This document shows, piece by piece, positions 8,456 through 16,625 of a stretch of DNA of 64,000 nucleotides. The stretch comes from Pedobacter sp. Leaf250 (lineage in GTDB: Bacteria > Bacteroidota > Bacteroidia > Sphingobacteriales > Sphingobacteriaceae), in contig NZ_CAKLBU010000012.1 in NCBI RefSeq assembly GCF_920984735.1, forward strand, positions 111,889-175,888, given 5' to 3'. The notes under the pieces were generated by a model, which saw only the letters and a list, made by a program, of their open reading frames with translations, ran no database searches and was not told where the DNA came from. The position numbers were made by a program, and so were the translations under genes. How positions within the stretch are numbered: the stretch's first letter is position 1; every line of letters begins with the position of its first letter.

Positions 8456-10930
8456 TTAAAAAATCTTCGACAAAGTAAACATCACATTTCTAGGTTCTCC
8501 TGGGAAAATCCGGGTATAATTATAACCTGCAATCCAATATTTTTGATCGGTTAAATTATTCAGATTCATGGCCAACCTTATTTTGTTGATGGTATAATAA
8601 GCGGCAATGTCCAAAGTTGTGTAGGAAGGAAGCTGAAGACTGAGGATTTCTGTATTTCTAACAGAACTGTAATTTAATCCTGCACCTAAACCTAATCCTG
8701 CAAAAAGACCGTTTTGGATCCCATATTTAAGCCAGAGATTGGATAAGTGCTTTGGGGCATTGGCTTTTTGTAAACCTTGTTCAGTTGAAAGGCCCTGGAC
8801 TATTATTGCTTTATTCAAAGCATAGTTTGCATTAACTGATAGATTTGGCAAAATATTTCCGATGATTTCGATTTCCATACCACTGGAACGCTCTTCACCA
8901 CGCTGCCTTAGCAAATCCGTATTAACAGGGTCGTTTGCACTAACCAGGGTGTTTTTCTGCTCAATTCTATAAACTGATAAGTTAAGAGCCAATCTATTTT
9001 CAAAGAAATTTCCTTTTGCACCAGCCTCGATCATATTACTGGTAGAAGGTGCAAATGGTCCACCATTATTGGGGTTGTTGAATGTGGATGGACTTTGCGG
9101 CTGATAACCTTCGGTATAGGTTGTATAAATATTAACCAGTGGATGTATTGCATAAACCACTCCAGCTCTTGGGATGATTGCCTTTTGAACAATACGGGTT
9201 TCGTTTGATTCCTTGAAGTTGGTGTAGTCTGTATAATATTCTCCACGAATACCTAATAAAACCTGAAGTTTACCAAATGTGATCTGATCCTGAAAGTAAC
9301 CTGCATTTACAGCATATTTACTTTGTGCATAAATAGTTGGCGAGAAGAAATAACCTGTTGTGCTGCGGATTGGATATTGTACTTTCTGCAAATCAAAATG
9401 TGCAACGTTTGGCACAGGATTGCCCGATGCATCCAATAAGTAATCACTTTTTCTGGCAGGGTTATAGCTATTGATGGCGCCCGTATTGGTGGCATTTCTG
9501 TAACCACGGGCAACATTTTGTGTGCTGCCCACCGGTCTGATTTGCTGTATGAAATCATAACCCAAAAGCAAGGTATGGGCAAAAGCTCCGTGTTTTAGTT
9601 TGTATCGGAAAAAAGCATTGATATTATCCGAACTAATCTTCTGCAACCTGTCGAATACCTGCATGGCAACTTTGGAAGGGATTTCCTTTCCGTTTCCGTC
9701 GACAGCAAAAATATTGCTCGTACGATGTTCCAAAAGCTTTTCGTCCCAGGCAAATTTCATATATGAGGCATTGATAGATAGATTTTCATTGAAATCATGA
9801 GTCAGGCCAAGATTCAACTGCAGGTTTTTAACCTTATAAAAATCATTGGGTGCACCTATTGCCAAACTGATTGGTGTGGCGTATATATCGTTGACAGCGC
9901 TTGCCCCAAAAATTGGCTGCCCACGGTCTATTTTACTGTTATTTTGATTGTAAACCAAATCAACATTAATCCTTGTCTTTTCTGATGGTAAAAAACTAAA
10001 GGAAGGTGCAATCATGTAATTTTCGGCACCTTGCAAATTCCTGAAACTCTCATAATTACTATATGCGGCATTTAAACGATAAAGGATTGTACTGTCTTGA
10101 TTAACTGGTCCTGTAAAATCCGCCGACCCTTTTAAAGTGTTGAAACTTGCACCGGAAAAGCTAAGTCCATATCGTTTCTCGGCTATTGGTTTTTTGGTCA
10201 CAAAATTTATGGTTCCTCCGGGTACGGCATTTCCGAAGAGTGCAGATGCGGGCCCTTTAACCACTTCAATCCGTTCGAGATTTGCGGTTACCGGCTGGTC
10301 AAAATAGCCAAATGCTGCCCTAAGTCCGTTGATTAACCTGGGCTGGTTTTCGCCACTCCGAAAGCCGCGAATCACAATATCGTTATAATTGGAATATCGG
10401 TTTACGCCACTCATTACTTTGGTTGCGTCCCAGGCCCGTTCAATTTGTCGATCCGCTAATAACTCTTTTGTCACCACGCTCACCGATTGTGGAATATCTT
10501 TTAAATAAGTGGCGGTTCGGGTTGCACCAAATGTATAATCACTTTTGTAGGTGCTTTCCTTTCTCCCAAGAATTTCAACCTGCTGAAGCTCATCAGACGA
10601 CGATTCCATTACAATCTGTAAATGTTCTGCGTCACTTTTTTGTGTATCAATATTTCTTGAGATGGATTTATAACCCACGGCAGAAAAAAATAACTTAAAC
10701 TTTCCAGCCTGTGACAATAAAAGTTTGAAATTCCCATGCTCATCTGTTGATGCAGAAAGATCTAACGTTTTTAGGCTAACCGTAACGCCTGACAGTTGCT
10801 CATCCTGCTGATTCACAACTTTTCCAGTGATCAGCAGGTTTGAGGTTTGCCCGAAAGTATCGCTAACGGGACATATAAATAGGTATAAAAAGGCCATGAA
10901 AATCCATAGCCGGATATTAATTGAGTTCAT
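8456..10930 (-). CDS. TonB-dependent siderophore-type receptor
   Basis: The 824-residue outer-membrane receptor has a signal peptide (to about residue 28), a carboxypeptidase-regulatory-like domain (ITGKVVNQQDEQLSGVTVSL, residues 34-110), and then a plug domain with the siderophore-receptor signature (LKDIPQSVSVVTKELL, IEVVKGPASALFG, GGTINFVTKKP). The beta-barrel ends in an aromatic residue (LSKIF). The plug motifs match FhuA/FecA-like ferric-siderophore receptors; the actual ligand is unknown. It lies 45 bases after the exporter permease gene on the same strand, which suggests one transcript for exporter and receptor. Confidence 0.9.
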   Translation of the reverse strand: MNSINIRLWIFMAFLYLFICPVSDTFGQTSNLLITGKVVNQQDEQLSGVTVSLKTLDLSASTDEHGNFKLLLSQAGKFKLFFSAVGYKSISRNIDTQKSDAEHLQIVMESSSDELQQVEILGRKESTYKSDYTFGATRTATYLKDIPQSVSVVTKELLADRQIERAWDATKVMSGVNRYSNYNDIVIRGFRSGENQPRLINGLRAAFGYFDQPVTANLERIEVVKGPASALFGNAVPGGTINFVTKKPIAEKRYGLSFSGASFNTLKGSADFTGPVNQDSTILYRLNAAYSNYESFRNLQGAENYMIAPSFSFLPSEKTRINVDLVYNQNNSKIDRGQPIFGASAVNDIYATPISLAIGAPNDFYKVKNLQLNLGLTHDFNENLSINASYMKFAWDEKLLEHRTSNIFAVDGNGKEIPSKVAMQVFDRLQKISSDNINAFFRYKLKHGAFAHTLLLGYDFIQQIRPVGSTQNVARGYRNATNTGAINSYNPARKSDYLLDASGNPVPNVAHFDLQKVQYPIRSTTGYFFSPTIYAQSKYAVNAGYFQDQITFGKLQVLLGIRGEYYTDYTNFKESNETRIVQKAIIPRAGVVYAIHPLVNIYTTYTEGYQPQSPSTFNNPNNGGPFAPSTSNMIEAGAKGNFFENRLALNLSVYRIEQKNTLVSANDPVNTDLLRQRGEERSSGMEIEIIGNILPNLSVNANYALNKAIIVQGLSTEQGLQKANAPKHLSNLWLKYGIQNGLFAGLGLGAGLNYSSVRNTEILSLQLPSYTTLDIAAYYTINKIRLAMNLNNLTDQKYWIAGYNYTRIFPGEPRNVMFTLSKIF

Positions 10931-10975
10931 CTGGTTATTATTGTTTGTTTGCTTTGAGTGATGTAGCTAAGCGTG

Positions 10976-12361
10976 TTATTCTAAAATATTATTCGAGGAT
11001 TTGTAAATAATTAAGCCTGCAAGAATGGCGATTACGGTTGCACCCATCATAGCAATTAAACCATTAAAGATCTGTAGATCATCTGCCTTTGACCTAAAAC
11101 TCATTTGCGGCTCACTGGCAAAATCATCATGTGTGAATGGTAAATTTTTAAAAAGAAAGGGATAATAAAATTTTTTTAAGCGCTCATGGTAATTCTTGCT
11201 CGCTAATAAGAAATCAAGCTGCGCCTGAAAACCCGTTCCAGAAATACCATTTATGGTCTGCTGAAGTTTTGCTGCTGGTGATAGCATATCAAGATTTGCA
11301 CTTAATGCAGCTCTTGTAGTTAGTTTCTGCATATAATTTTCGAAAAGAGATTCTACTGATGCATCACCAAGCTCCTGAAAAGCAAAATACCATTTCCACT
11401 TAAAGGCACCCTCCACAGATGTAGTATCTTTAAATTGAGGGTAACGCTGAAAAAAGCGTTTCATGGTTTCAGCCCTGGGTTTGTCCCAGCCCGAATGAAC
11501 TTCCTGCCTCTGTTTCAGACTTATCGCCAAACCTTCATCAACAGGAATTTTTACCTCGCTATAAGTTTTTGCCAATACCGGAAAAATAACCACTAATAAC
11601 AGCCAGATGCCCAAAAGTGAAACGGCATTAAAAGCCGAATTGCGTTTGATGGCAATAATGGCAAAGGAAACTGAAAACCAGAAAAGTGCATAAAGCAATA
11701 TAGCCATTAGCCAGGTCAATGCCCTTGCATCAATAACAACATCAGCCCATAACCATCCGGTAATGGATAATGTGAAAACAATAACAGCAACAACAATAAA
11801 CCTAAAAGTGAGTTTGGCAAGCAAGAAAGTAGAAAGCTTTACCGGAAAAGATAATACCAGTGCCAGCGTTCCCTGTTCCCTTTCGGAAGAGAGCACATTA
11901 AAACTTATCGAAATGATAAATAGGGGCAATAGAAAAACAAAAACAAAGGCTAAATCGAAACTTCCAACAGATAATTTAAATGGGTTGGTGTTTTCAGATG
12001 CATATAATTGGTTTTGAACCGCTAATAACCGAAGCTTTAAATAGGAGGGGGCAACATCCCGCTGACCAATGGAAAGTTTTGCCCAGTTGTCTGGTAAATT
12101 TTTAGCAAAAGTCGAATGATAATAACCAATATCGCCTGCGTCAGCATCAGCTGGAAATTTTTGCTTCATTTCCGCAATGTTTTCCTGATAGAGTTTATCA
12201 AGCGCTTCAAGTTTTGATTTTTGGTTATTGATTAAGCTGCTCCCAGAATAAATACCGTATAAACCAGACAAAAGAATTAACATTGCGAAAAGCAACATGC
12301 TGCGCTCAGAACGGAAGTTTAACCATTCAAAATAAGTCAGTGTACGAAATTGCTTGATCAT
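10976..12361 (-). CDS. ABC-2 type exporter permease (DUF3526-like), second subunit
   Basis: Starting at the ATG at 12361 (MIKQFRTLTYFEWLNFRSER) the protein has 461 residues. The longer frame to 12466 lies inside the upstream gene and is rejected. Layout: one N-terminal membrane helix, a large extracytoplasmic region (about residues 45-135), four or five helices, another large loop rich in Phe/Lys/Asp, and a C-terminal helix. This two-loop plan fits ABC permeases with the DUF3526 domain. The start overlaps the stop of the first permease gene (ATGA, 12358-12361), a sign of translational coupling and probably of a heterodimeric exporter. Confidence 0.8.
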   Translation of the reverse strand: MIKQFRTLTYFEWLNFRSERSMLLFAMLILLSGLYGIYSGSSLINNQKSKLEALDKLYQENIAEMKQKFPADADAGDIGYYHSTFAKNLPDNWAKLSIGQRDVAPSYLKLRLLAVQNQLYASENTNPFKLSVGSFDLAFVFVFLLPLFIISISFNVLSSEREQGTLALVLSFPVKLSTFLLAKLTFRFIVVAVIVFTLSITGWLWADVVIDARALTWLMAILLYALFWFSVSFAIIAIKRNSAFNAVSLLGIWLLLVVIFPVLAKTYSEVKIPVDEGLAISLKQRQEVHSGWDKPRAETMKRFFQRYPQFKDTTSVEGAFKWKWYFAFQELGDASVESLFENYMQKLTTRAALSANLDMLSPAAKLQQTINGISGTGFQAQLDFLLASKNYHERLKKFYYPFLFKNLPFTHDDFASEPQMSFRSKADDLQIFNGLIAMMGATVIAILAGLIIYKSSNNILE

Positions 12362-13779
12362 AAGATGGAAATGTTTTTGAGAATAGTAATGCATAAAATA
12401 TAGATACCCAATGCCCAGATGTATAAAGCAAATATTGAAATGAGGCTTGGGAACAAAACCTGCCAAAATGTGGGCGGGTTATAGCTAAACTCAGGATAGT
12501 GATTGTATTCTGATTTATCTAAACGGGTGTCTTTAGCTTTATTGGCCAATTTATAAGCTTGCAAATGATTGAGGTGTTGCGCAAGTTTGAACCTGTAACT
12601 TTCAGCAGCATTTAAGAAGGTAACATAGTGCCTGAAATCAGAACCAGCCATCGACATAGAAATCGCTCTGATAGATTGATATGGGTTTAAAAATCCAGAC
12701 CATTTAGAAATATTATTTTGCTTCTCGTAGGTATTCACCAGTTCATCAAAATGTTTCTGATAAAGTTTACTGCTAAAAGCTTCACCCTCGGCCATCACAA
12801 GCCCGCCCAAATTTACCGGTAACTGACTGGCAGAATCTACACCATATTTTTTGAGCAGTTTTTCCGTGAATTCTTTTGTTCTCTTATCCTGATCATCATG
12901 TCCATTAATTCCGTTTTTTGCCTGACGGTGAATAGCTGCATCCATTGCTGCTTTAGATGGAGTTTGGAATAATGCATCCCCTAAACTCACGGTTAATTTT
13001 GGTATCACCACGCAAAAGAATATCCAACAGCCTAAGAGTGCAATTAATGCCGTTTTTGATTGCTTGCATAAAGATGAGATGAGTACAGAACCTGTGATGA
13101 AAATGAAAAAATATGCTGCATAACTTAGTAGCATAGTGAATAATCTCAGGGCTGTATCGAAATTCCAGGGCTCATTGTTTATTACTAAACTCGTTAATAT
13201 GGCAATCAGGAAAGCCGGAAAAATAACAATCGTAATCAGCAAACTAAAGCCCATTATTTTGCCCTTTGCAATCTGCTGAATAGATATTCCCTGGCTCATC
13301 AGCAATTTTAATGTACCGTTTTCACGCTCCTGCGTAAAAGCATTGAAACATAAAAAAATGATTAGCAAAGGCATGAGCCACTGCATTACAAACGCCATAG
13401 TCATTTCGCCAATTCGTATGAGCGTGTTGGATTGCTGCGCTTGTGAAAAGTTAGCGCTGTTTTGCTGGTGTGCTTCCAGGTAAACCATTGTTCCGGTATA
13501 AGGATCTAAGCCGGCATCAAGAAAACTTAATGCTGATTTTGGCCGGAATGCGTAAGAACCATAATGTGCTACGCGGTGCGGATGCCTGTCTGGTTGACTG
13601 TGAAAATCTTCTTCGGCATGATGTTGTGCCAGATTTCGCTCTGCCTGCAGTATGCTGTAACTTTTGTATCCGCTGATAATGGAAGTAAATAGCAAAATGA
13701 AAATTATTATGGCGAAAACCATAAAGCGTTTATCCCGCAATGCGGAATAAAATTCCTTTTGTGCAATTGTTCTGATCAT
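12358..13779 (-). CDS. ABC-2 type exporter permease (DUF3526-like), first subunit
   Basis: The 473-residue membrane protein has the same plan as its neighbour: an N-terminal helix (FMVFAIIIFILLFTSIISG), an extracytoplasmic loop with a His-rich patch (HHAEEDFHSQPDRHPHRVAHYG, residues about 53-74), helices around 130-265, a second loop of about 150 residues, and a final helix. It resembles NosY/DUF3526 permeases. It lies two bases after the ATPase gene and overlaps the second permease gene by four bases. The His-rich loop might bind metal, which would fit the receptor downstream, but that is speculation. Confidence 0.8.
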   Translation of the reverse strand: MIRTIAQKEFYSALRDKRFMVFAIIIFILLFTSIISGYKSYSILQAERNLAQHHAEEDFHSQPDRHPHRVAHYGSYAFRPKSALSFLDAGLDPYTGTMVYLEAHQQNSANFSQAQQSNTLIRIGEMTMAFVMQWLMPLLIIFLCFNAFTQERENGTLKLLMSQGISIQQIAKGKIMGFSLLITIVIFPAFLIAILTSLVINNEPWNFDTALRLFTMLLSYAAYFFIFITGSVLISSLCKQSKTALIALLGCWIFFCVVIPKLTVSLGDALFQTPSKAAMDAAIHRQAKNGINGHDDQDKRTKEFTEKLLKKYGVDSASQLPVNLGGLVMAEGEAFSSKLYQKHFDELVNTYEKQNNISKWSGFLNPYQSIRAISMSMAGSDFRHYVTFLNAAESYRFKLAQHLNHLQAYKLANKAKDTRLDKSEYNHYPEFSYNPPTFWQVLFPSLISIFALYIWALGIYILCITILKNISIL

Positions 13780-13781
13780 CT

Positions 13782-14492
13782 TTAAGCCCTCATGTAATCC
13801 AGGTACAAACTCTCAATTTCAGAGGCATTAAAAACCGTATGATCTAAAAGGTCGATAAGCTGTCCGTTTCTCATGATACCAATGCGGTTACTGATTTCTG
13901 TTGACCGGAAAATATCATGGGTTGCCATAAAAATGGTTGTGCCTTTTGCCGATAATCCTTTTAAAAGTTCAGAAAATTCATTACTTGCTTTGGGATCCAG
14001 ACCAGAAGTTGGCTCATCAAGCAATAATACTTTGGCATCTCTGGCAACTGCAGCCGCGATACCAACCTTCTGGCGCATGCCTTTTGAGTAGCCACCTACA
14101 TTTCTTTCAATCGCATCAGGCTGAAGACCAGAGGTAATCAGCAGCTCATCCAGTTGATCTTTAGCATAATTGAAACCAGCCAGGCTGCTCAATAAAGATA
14201 GGTTTTCCCTTCCGGTGAGATTTTGGTAAAGCATTACGTTCTCAGGGATGTAAGCCAGGAATTGTTTAGATGCTACGGGCTGAGCGGAAACATCAATACC
14301 ATTAACGAAAGCCTGTCCGGAAGTAGGTTTGATAAAGCCTAAAAATAGATTGATGGTCGTGGATTTTCCAGCACCGTTCGGACCAAGGAGACTAAATATT
14401 TCTCCCTTGTTAAGTTGCAGATCTAAAGAAACCAAGGCCGTTTTTTGCCCATAAGTTTTAGATAGCCCTGCAGCTTCTAAAATAAATTGCAT
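13782..14492 (-). CDS. ABC exporter ATP-binding protein
   Basis: The 236-residue nucleotide-binding domain has Walker A GPNGAGKST, a Q-loop in a YIPENVMLY context, the signature YSKGMRQKV, Walker B VLLLDEPTSGLD and the switch His in ATHD. It resembles NosF- and CcmA-type ATPases that pair with ABC-2 permeases. The two permease genes follow immediately (two-base gap), so the three genes form one exporter. The substrate is unknown. Confidence 0.92.
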   Translation of the reverse strand: MQFILEAAGLSKTYGQKTALVSLDLQLNKGEIFSLLGPNGAGKSTTINLFLGFIKPTSGQAFVNGIDVSAQPVASKQFLAYIPENVMLYQNLTGRENLSLLSSLAGFNYAKDQLDELLITSGLQPDAIERNVGGYSKGMRQKVGIAAAVARDAKVLLLDEPTSGLDPKASNEFSELLKGLSAKGTTIFMATHDIFRSTEISNRIGIMRNGQLIDLLDHTVFNASEIESLYLDYMRA

Positions 14493-14574
14493 AATAAAAA
14501 ATTAAAATGAATGATCTCGACCATCGTAAAACGATAATCAGATGAAAATGAAAAGTTTAGGAACTACAACGTAG

Positions 14575-14943
14575 TTAGCATATTGCAGCAGGAGGTCCTC
14601 TGCCAGTTATCTGAAATATTATTGAAGTATACTGTGCCTGGCAGAAATCAAAATTTATTACAACCGAACTTGGATTAAAATCAGTTAAATATGTACATTC
14701 AGAAGGATAGAAATGGCTGTTAAAGTGATTAGCAACCGACTTGCAGAGTTCACAATTCAGTTGATATTGCTGAATGGAGGTTGATTTTGTATCGAGGGAT
14801 TTTACAGTTGAAAACCCTGGATGTCCACTTGAAAAGTCATGGTGCAAACATTCAGCCGTACCCATACTGAATAGAAATATCAGTAAGATGCGTGAAATGT
14901 AAACTAAAACCTTGTGGTGGATGAACCTCATTTTGTGCAACAA
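14575..14943 (-). CDS. Small exported Cys/His-containing protein with C-terminal GRGPP motif
   Basis: The protein has 122 residues (118 if the Met at 14931 is used). A hydrophobic signal (VLVYISRILLIFLFSMG) is followed by TAECLHHDFSSGH and a CELCKS motif, and the protein ends ITGRGPPAAIC. Short exported Bacteroidota proteins ending in GRxPP often precede TonB receptors or metal-handling genes; this is recalled, not checked. Cys and His residues would allow metal binding. It is the first gene of the minus-strand group with the ABC exporter and TonB receptor, 82 bases ahead of the ATPase gene. Confidence 0.55.
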   Translation of the reverse strand: MLHKMRFIHHKVLVYISRILLIFLFSMGTAECLHHDFSSGHPGFSTVKSLDTKSTSIQQYQLNCELCKSVANHFNSHFYPSECTYLTDFNPSSVVINFDFCQAQYTSIIFQITGRGPPAAIC

Positions 14944-15131
14944 AGTTGCAGGTATTTTTTTTAATAGACGAATTTATTTCAAATGACTTCAAATTTTTGG
15001 GAAAAAGTTAAGATTTCATTATTTCCTAATTCCCTGTACAAAAACTCAATTTTCATTATTGTCTGATCAATAATATTAAAGAATTAGCTATGATATTGAT
15101 CGCTTTTAATTCGGGTTTTAGAGGCTTCAAT

Positions 15132-15584
15132 TTATTTCCGGCTGAAATAAAATATCTGCTTTGCGGTGGCATAAGCGGGATCATTCTTGTATGGCCCCTC
15201 AACCGACCAAGTCATCTTATTGTTTTCTATATTGATATTGTAGGTTTCGGTAGGGTTATTTGTTATGCTGATATAGTTAACATTGTTGAGCTTGGAGAAA
15301 CTGTAGGTGTAAGTCCTTTTTCCCCTGTTGTCATAACTGTTCACCGAGTTGTTGTCAAAATATTCCCAGGTCTGCTCACTGGTACCCGACTGATCTACTG
15401 TGTTTGCCAATTTTCCACTCGCATCATAATATTCGATAATGGCGCCTGTGGTAATCCAGTTTCCCAAAACTTTTTGTTTGAGTAATGCCAGATCGTCAAT
15501 AGTTGGCGTGTCGTTTGAATTTTTCTTGCAGCTGATAAAAAAAACAGAAAGAATCAGGGTAAATAGGGACAGTTTAAGTTTCAT
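15132..15584 (-). CDS. Small lipoprotein, lipocalin-like
   Basis: The Met at 15584 starts a typical lipoprotein signal (LSLFTLILSVFFISC, then KKNSND), giving 150 residues; the frame to 15608 adds eight residues ahead of it. The mature part begins with a helix and KVLGNWITTGAIIEYYD, followed by alternating strands (TWEYFDNNS, RTYTYSFSKL, YISITN, MTWSVEG). This is the pattern of the small lipocalin-like lipoproteins common in Bacteroidota. Ligand and role are unknown. An open frame on the opposite strand is a shadow. Confidence 0.65.
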   Translation of the reverse strand: MKLKLSLFTLILSVFFISCKKNSNDTPTIDDLALLKQKVLGNWITTGAIIEYYDASGKLANTVDQSGTSEQTWEYFDNNSVNSYDNRGKRTYTYSFSKLNNVNYISITNNPTETYNINIENNKMTWSVEGPYKNDPAYATAKQIFYFSRK

Positions 15585-15821
15585 GCAGATAATTTTTATG
15601 AGCAACATTTTGTTTCAATAATAGTTTGATTACCTGTAATAAATAATATAAGGCTAATCCACCAGGTCTCTTCTACGCTTATTTCAATGGAAAGCCAAAG
15701 GGAAAATTCGCTGATTGATATCGCTTCGAGGAGTGGAATGGATGGATTAATTTTATTGAGATTTACAAATGATTTAAATATAATGGCTTACCATTAATCG
15801 AGTAATCTTATGGGAGATCTG

Positions 15822-16217
15822 TTATTTATGTAAATAAGTATTCGGTACAATATTTTTCCGAAAATTTAAAAATAGAACAACTAACAGTGCCAAGTAGGGT
15901 ATACAAAATAGAATTCCTGGCCAAGGCTGATCCCACATGGCTAATAATAAGATAAATACAAAGACAGCAGGTAGCAGAAAAAAACTTGTGGCACTCCAGC
16001 CAGGACTGGATCTCACCCGGTTATTGAGATTAAGAAAAATTGGAAATGTTCCCAGTGCAAAGCAAAGGTTAATTCCAATAGCAATGCCATAAGGAAGATT
16101 ATTGAAATCTGAATCACCGGCTCCTATATATTTAAGGGACGACAAGATAAACAGGCCTAAAAAACTGATGATTGTGGAACCGAAAAAACAAATGATAATC
16201 AACTTCAAATACTTCAT
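15822..16217 (-). CDS. Small four-helix membrane protein of unknown function
   Basis: Starting at the Met at 16217 (MKYLKLIIICFFG) the protein has 131 residues and four hydrophobic segments, around residues 3-25, 40-60, 73-93 and 98-116, with a short basic C-terminus. The upstream Met at 16238 adds seven residues. No family is recognised and no neighbour gives a clue. Confidence 0.55.
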   Translation of the reverse strand: MKYLKLIIICFFGSTIISFLGLFILSSLKYIGAGDSDFNNLPYGIAIGINLCFALGTFPIFLNLNNRVRSSPGWSATSFFLLPAVFVFILLLAMWDQPWPGILFCIPYLALLVVLFLNFRKNIVPNTYLHK

Positions 16218-16625
16218 ATTGATAAATGTTAAGGACATTTATTATAATAACGAACAAGCTGTACATATGTTTAAATGATTTTTACATCAAAGGTCTGAAG
16301 TATTTTGCAGGTATCATTTTGTAGAAGTGGGAATGATATGATGCTAAACTCTTAAATCTTACTGCAGGAACTTGTTTGATTTATCATCCTTATTTGATTA
16401 TTTAAATTGCCTTTGATATTAAGGATTCTTCATTTGTGTGAAGAAAAATCATTGCAAACAAATATGCTAAAGAAAAAACGGGATCACAGCAATAGCCATA
16501 ATCCCGTTTATCTAAATTATCTTTTCAATCTTTATTCAACTTCTGTTTAAGCGATAGTTAATATGATAGCTGAGCGTGAATAATAGAAAAATTTAACTAA
16601 TCAAATAACATCTTTAGTAAACAGA
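16218..16625. other. Intergenic region with one terminator
   Basis: This 408-base gap between two minus-strand genes holds the hairpin at 16476-16509. No ORF with coding character and no RNA gene was seen in the rest. Confidence 0.5.
16476..16509 (-). terminator. Terminator of the TonB-linked barrel gene
   Basis: AAACGGGAT at 16476-16484 pairs with ATCCCGTTT at 16501-16509 across a 16-base loop. Read on the minus strand it lies downstream of the gene ending at 16626 and is followed by a T-rich stretch. Confidence 0.7.

Noticed and set aside
8456..10930. FecR/ECF-type signalling receptor
   Set aside because: No STN domain is seen at the N-terminus and no sigma or FecR gene is next to it.
12362..12466. 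Longer N-terminus for the second permease
   Set aside because: It would overlap the upstream permease gene by over 100 bases, and the ATGA overlap at 12358 gives a family-like start.
15090..15485. 131-residue plus-strand open frame
   Set aside because: It is antisense to a lipoprotein gene with a clear signal and lipobox; the minus-strand gene is the better call.
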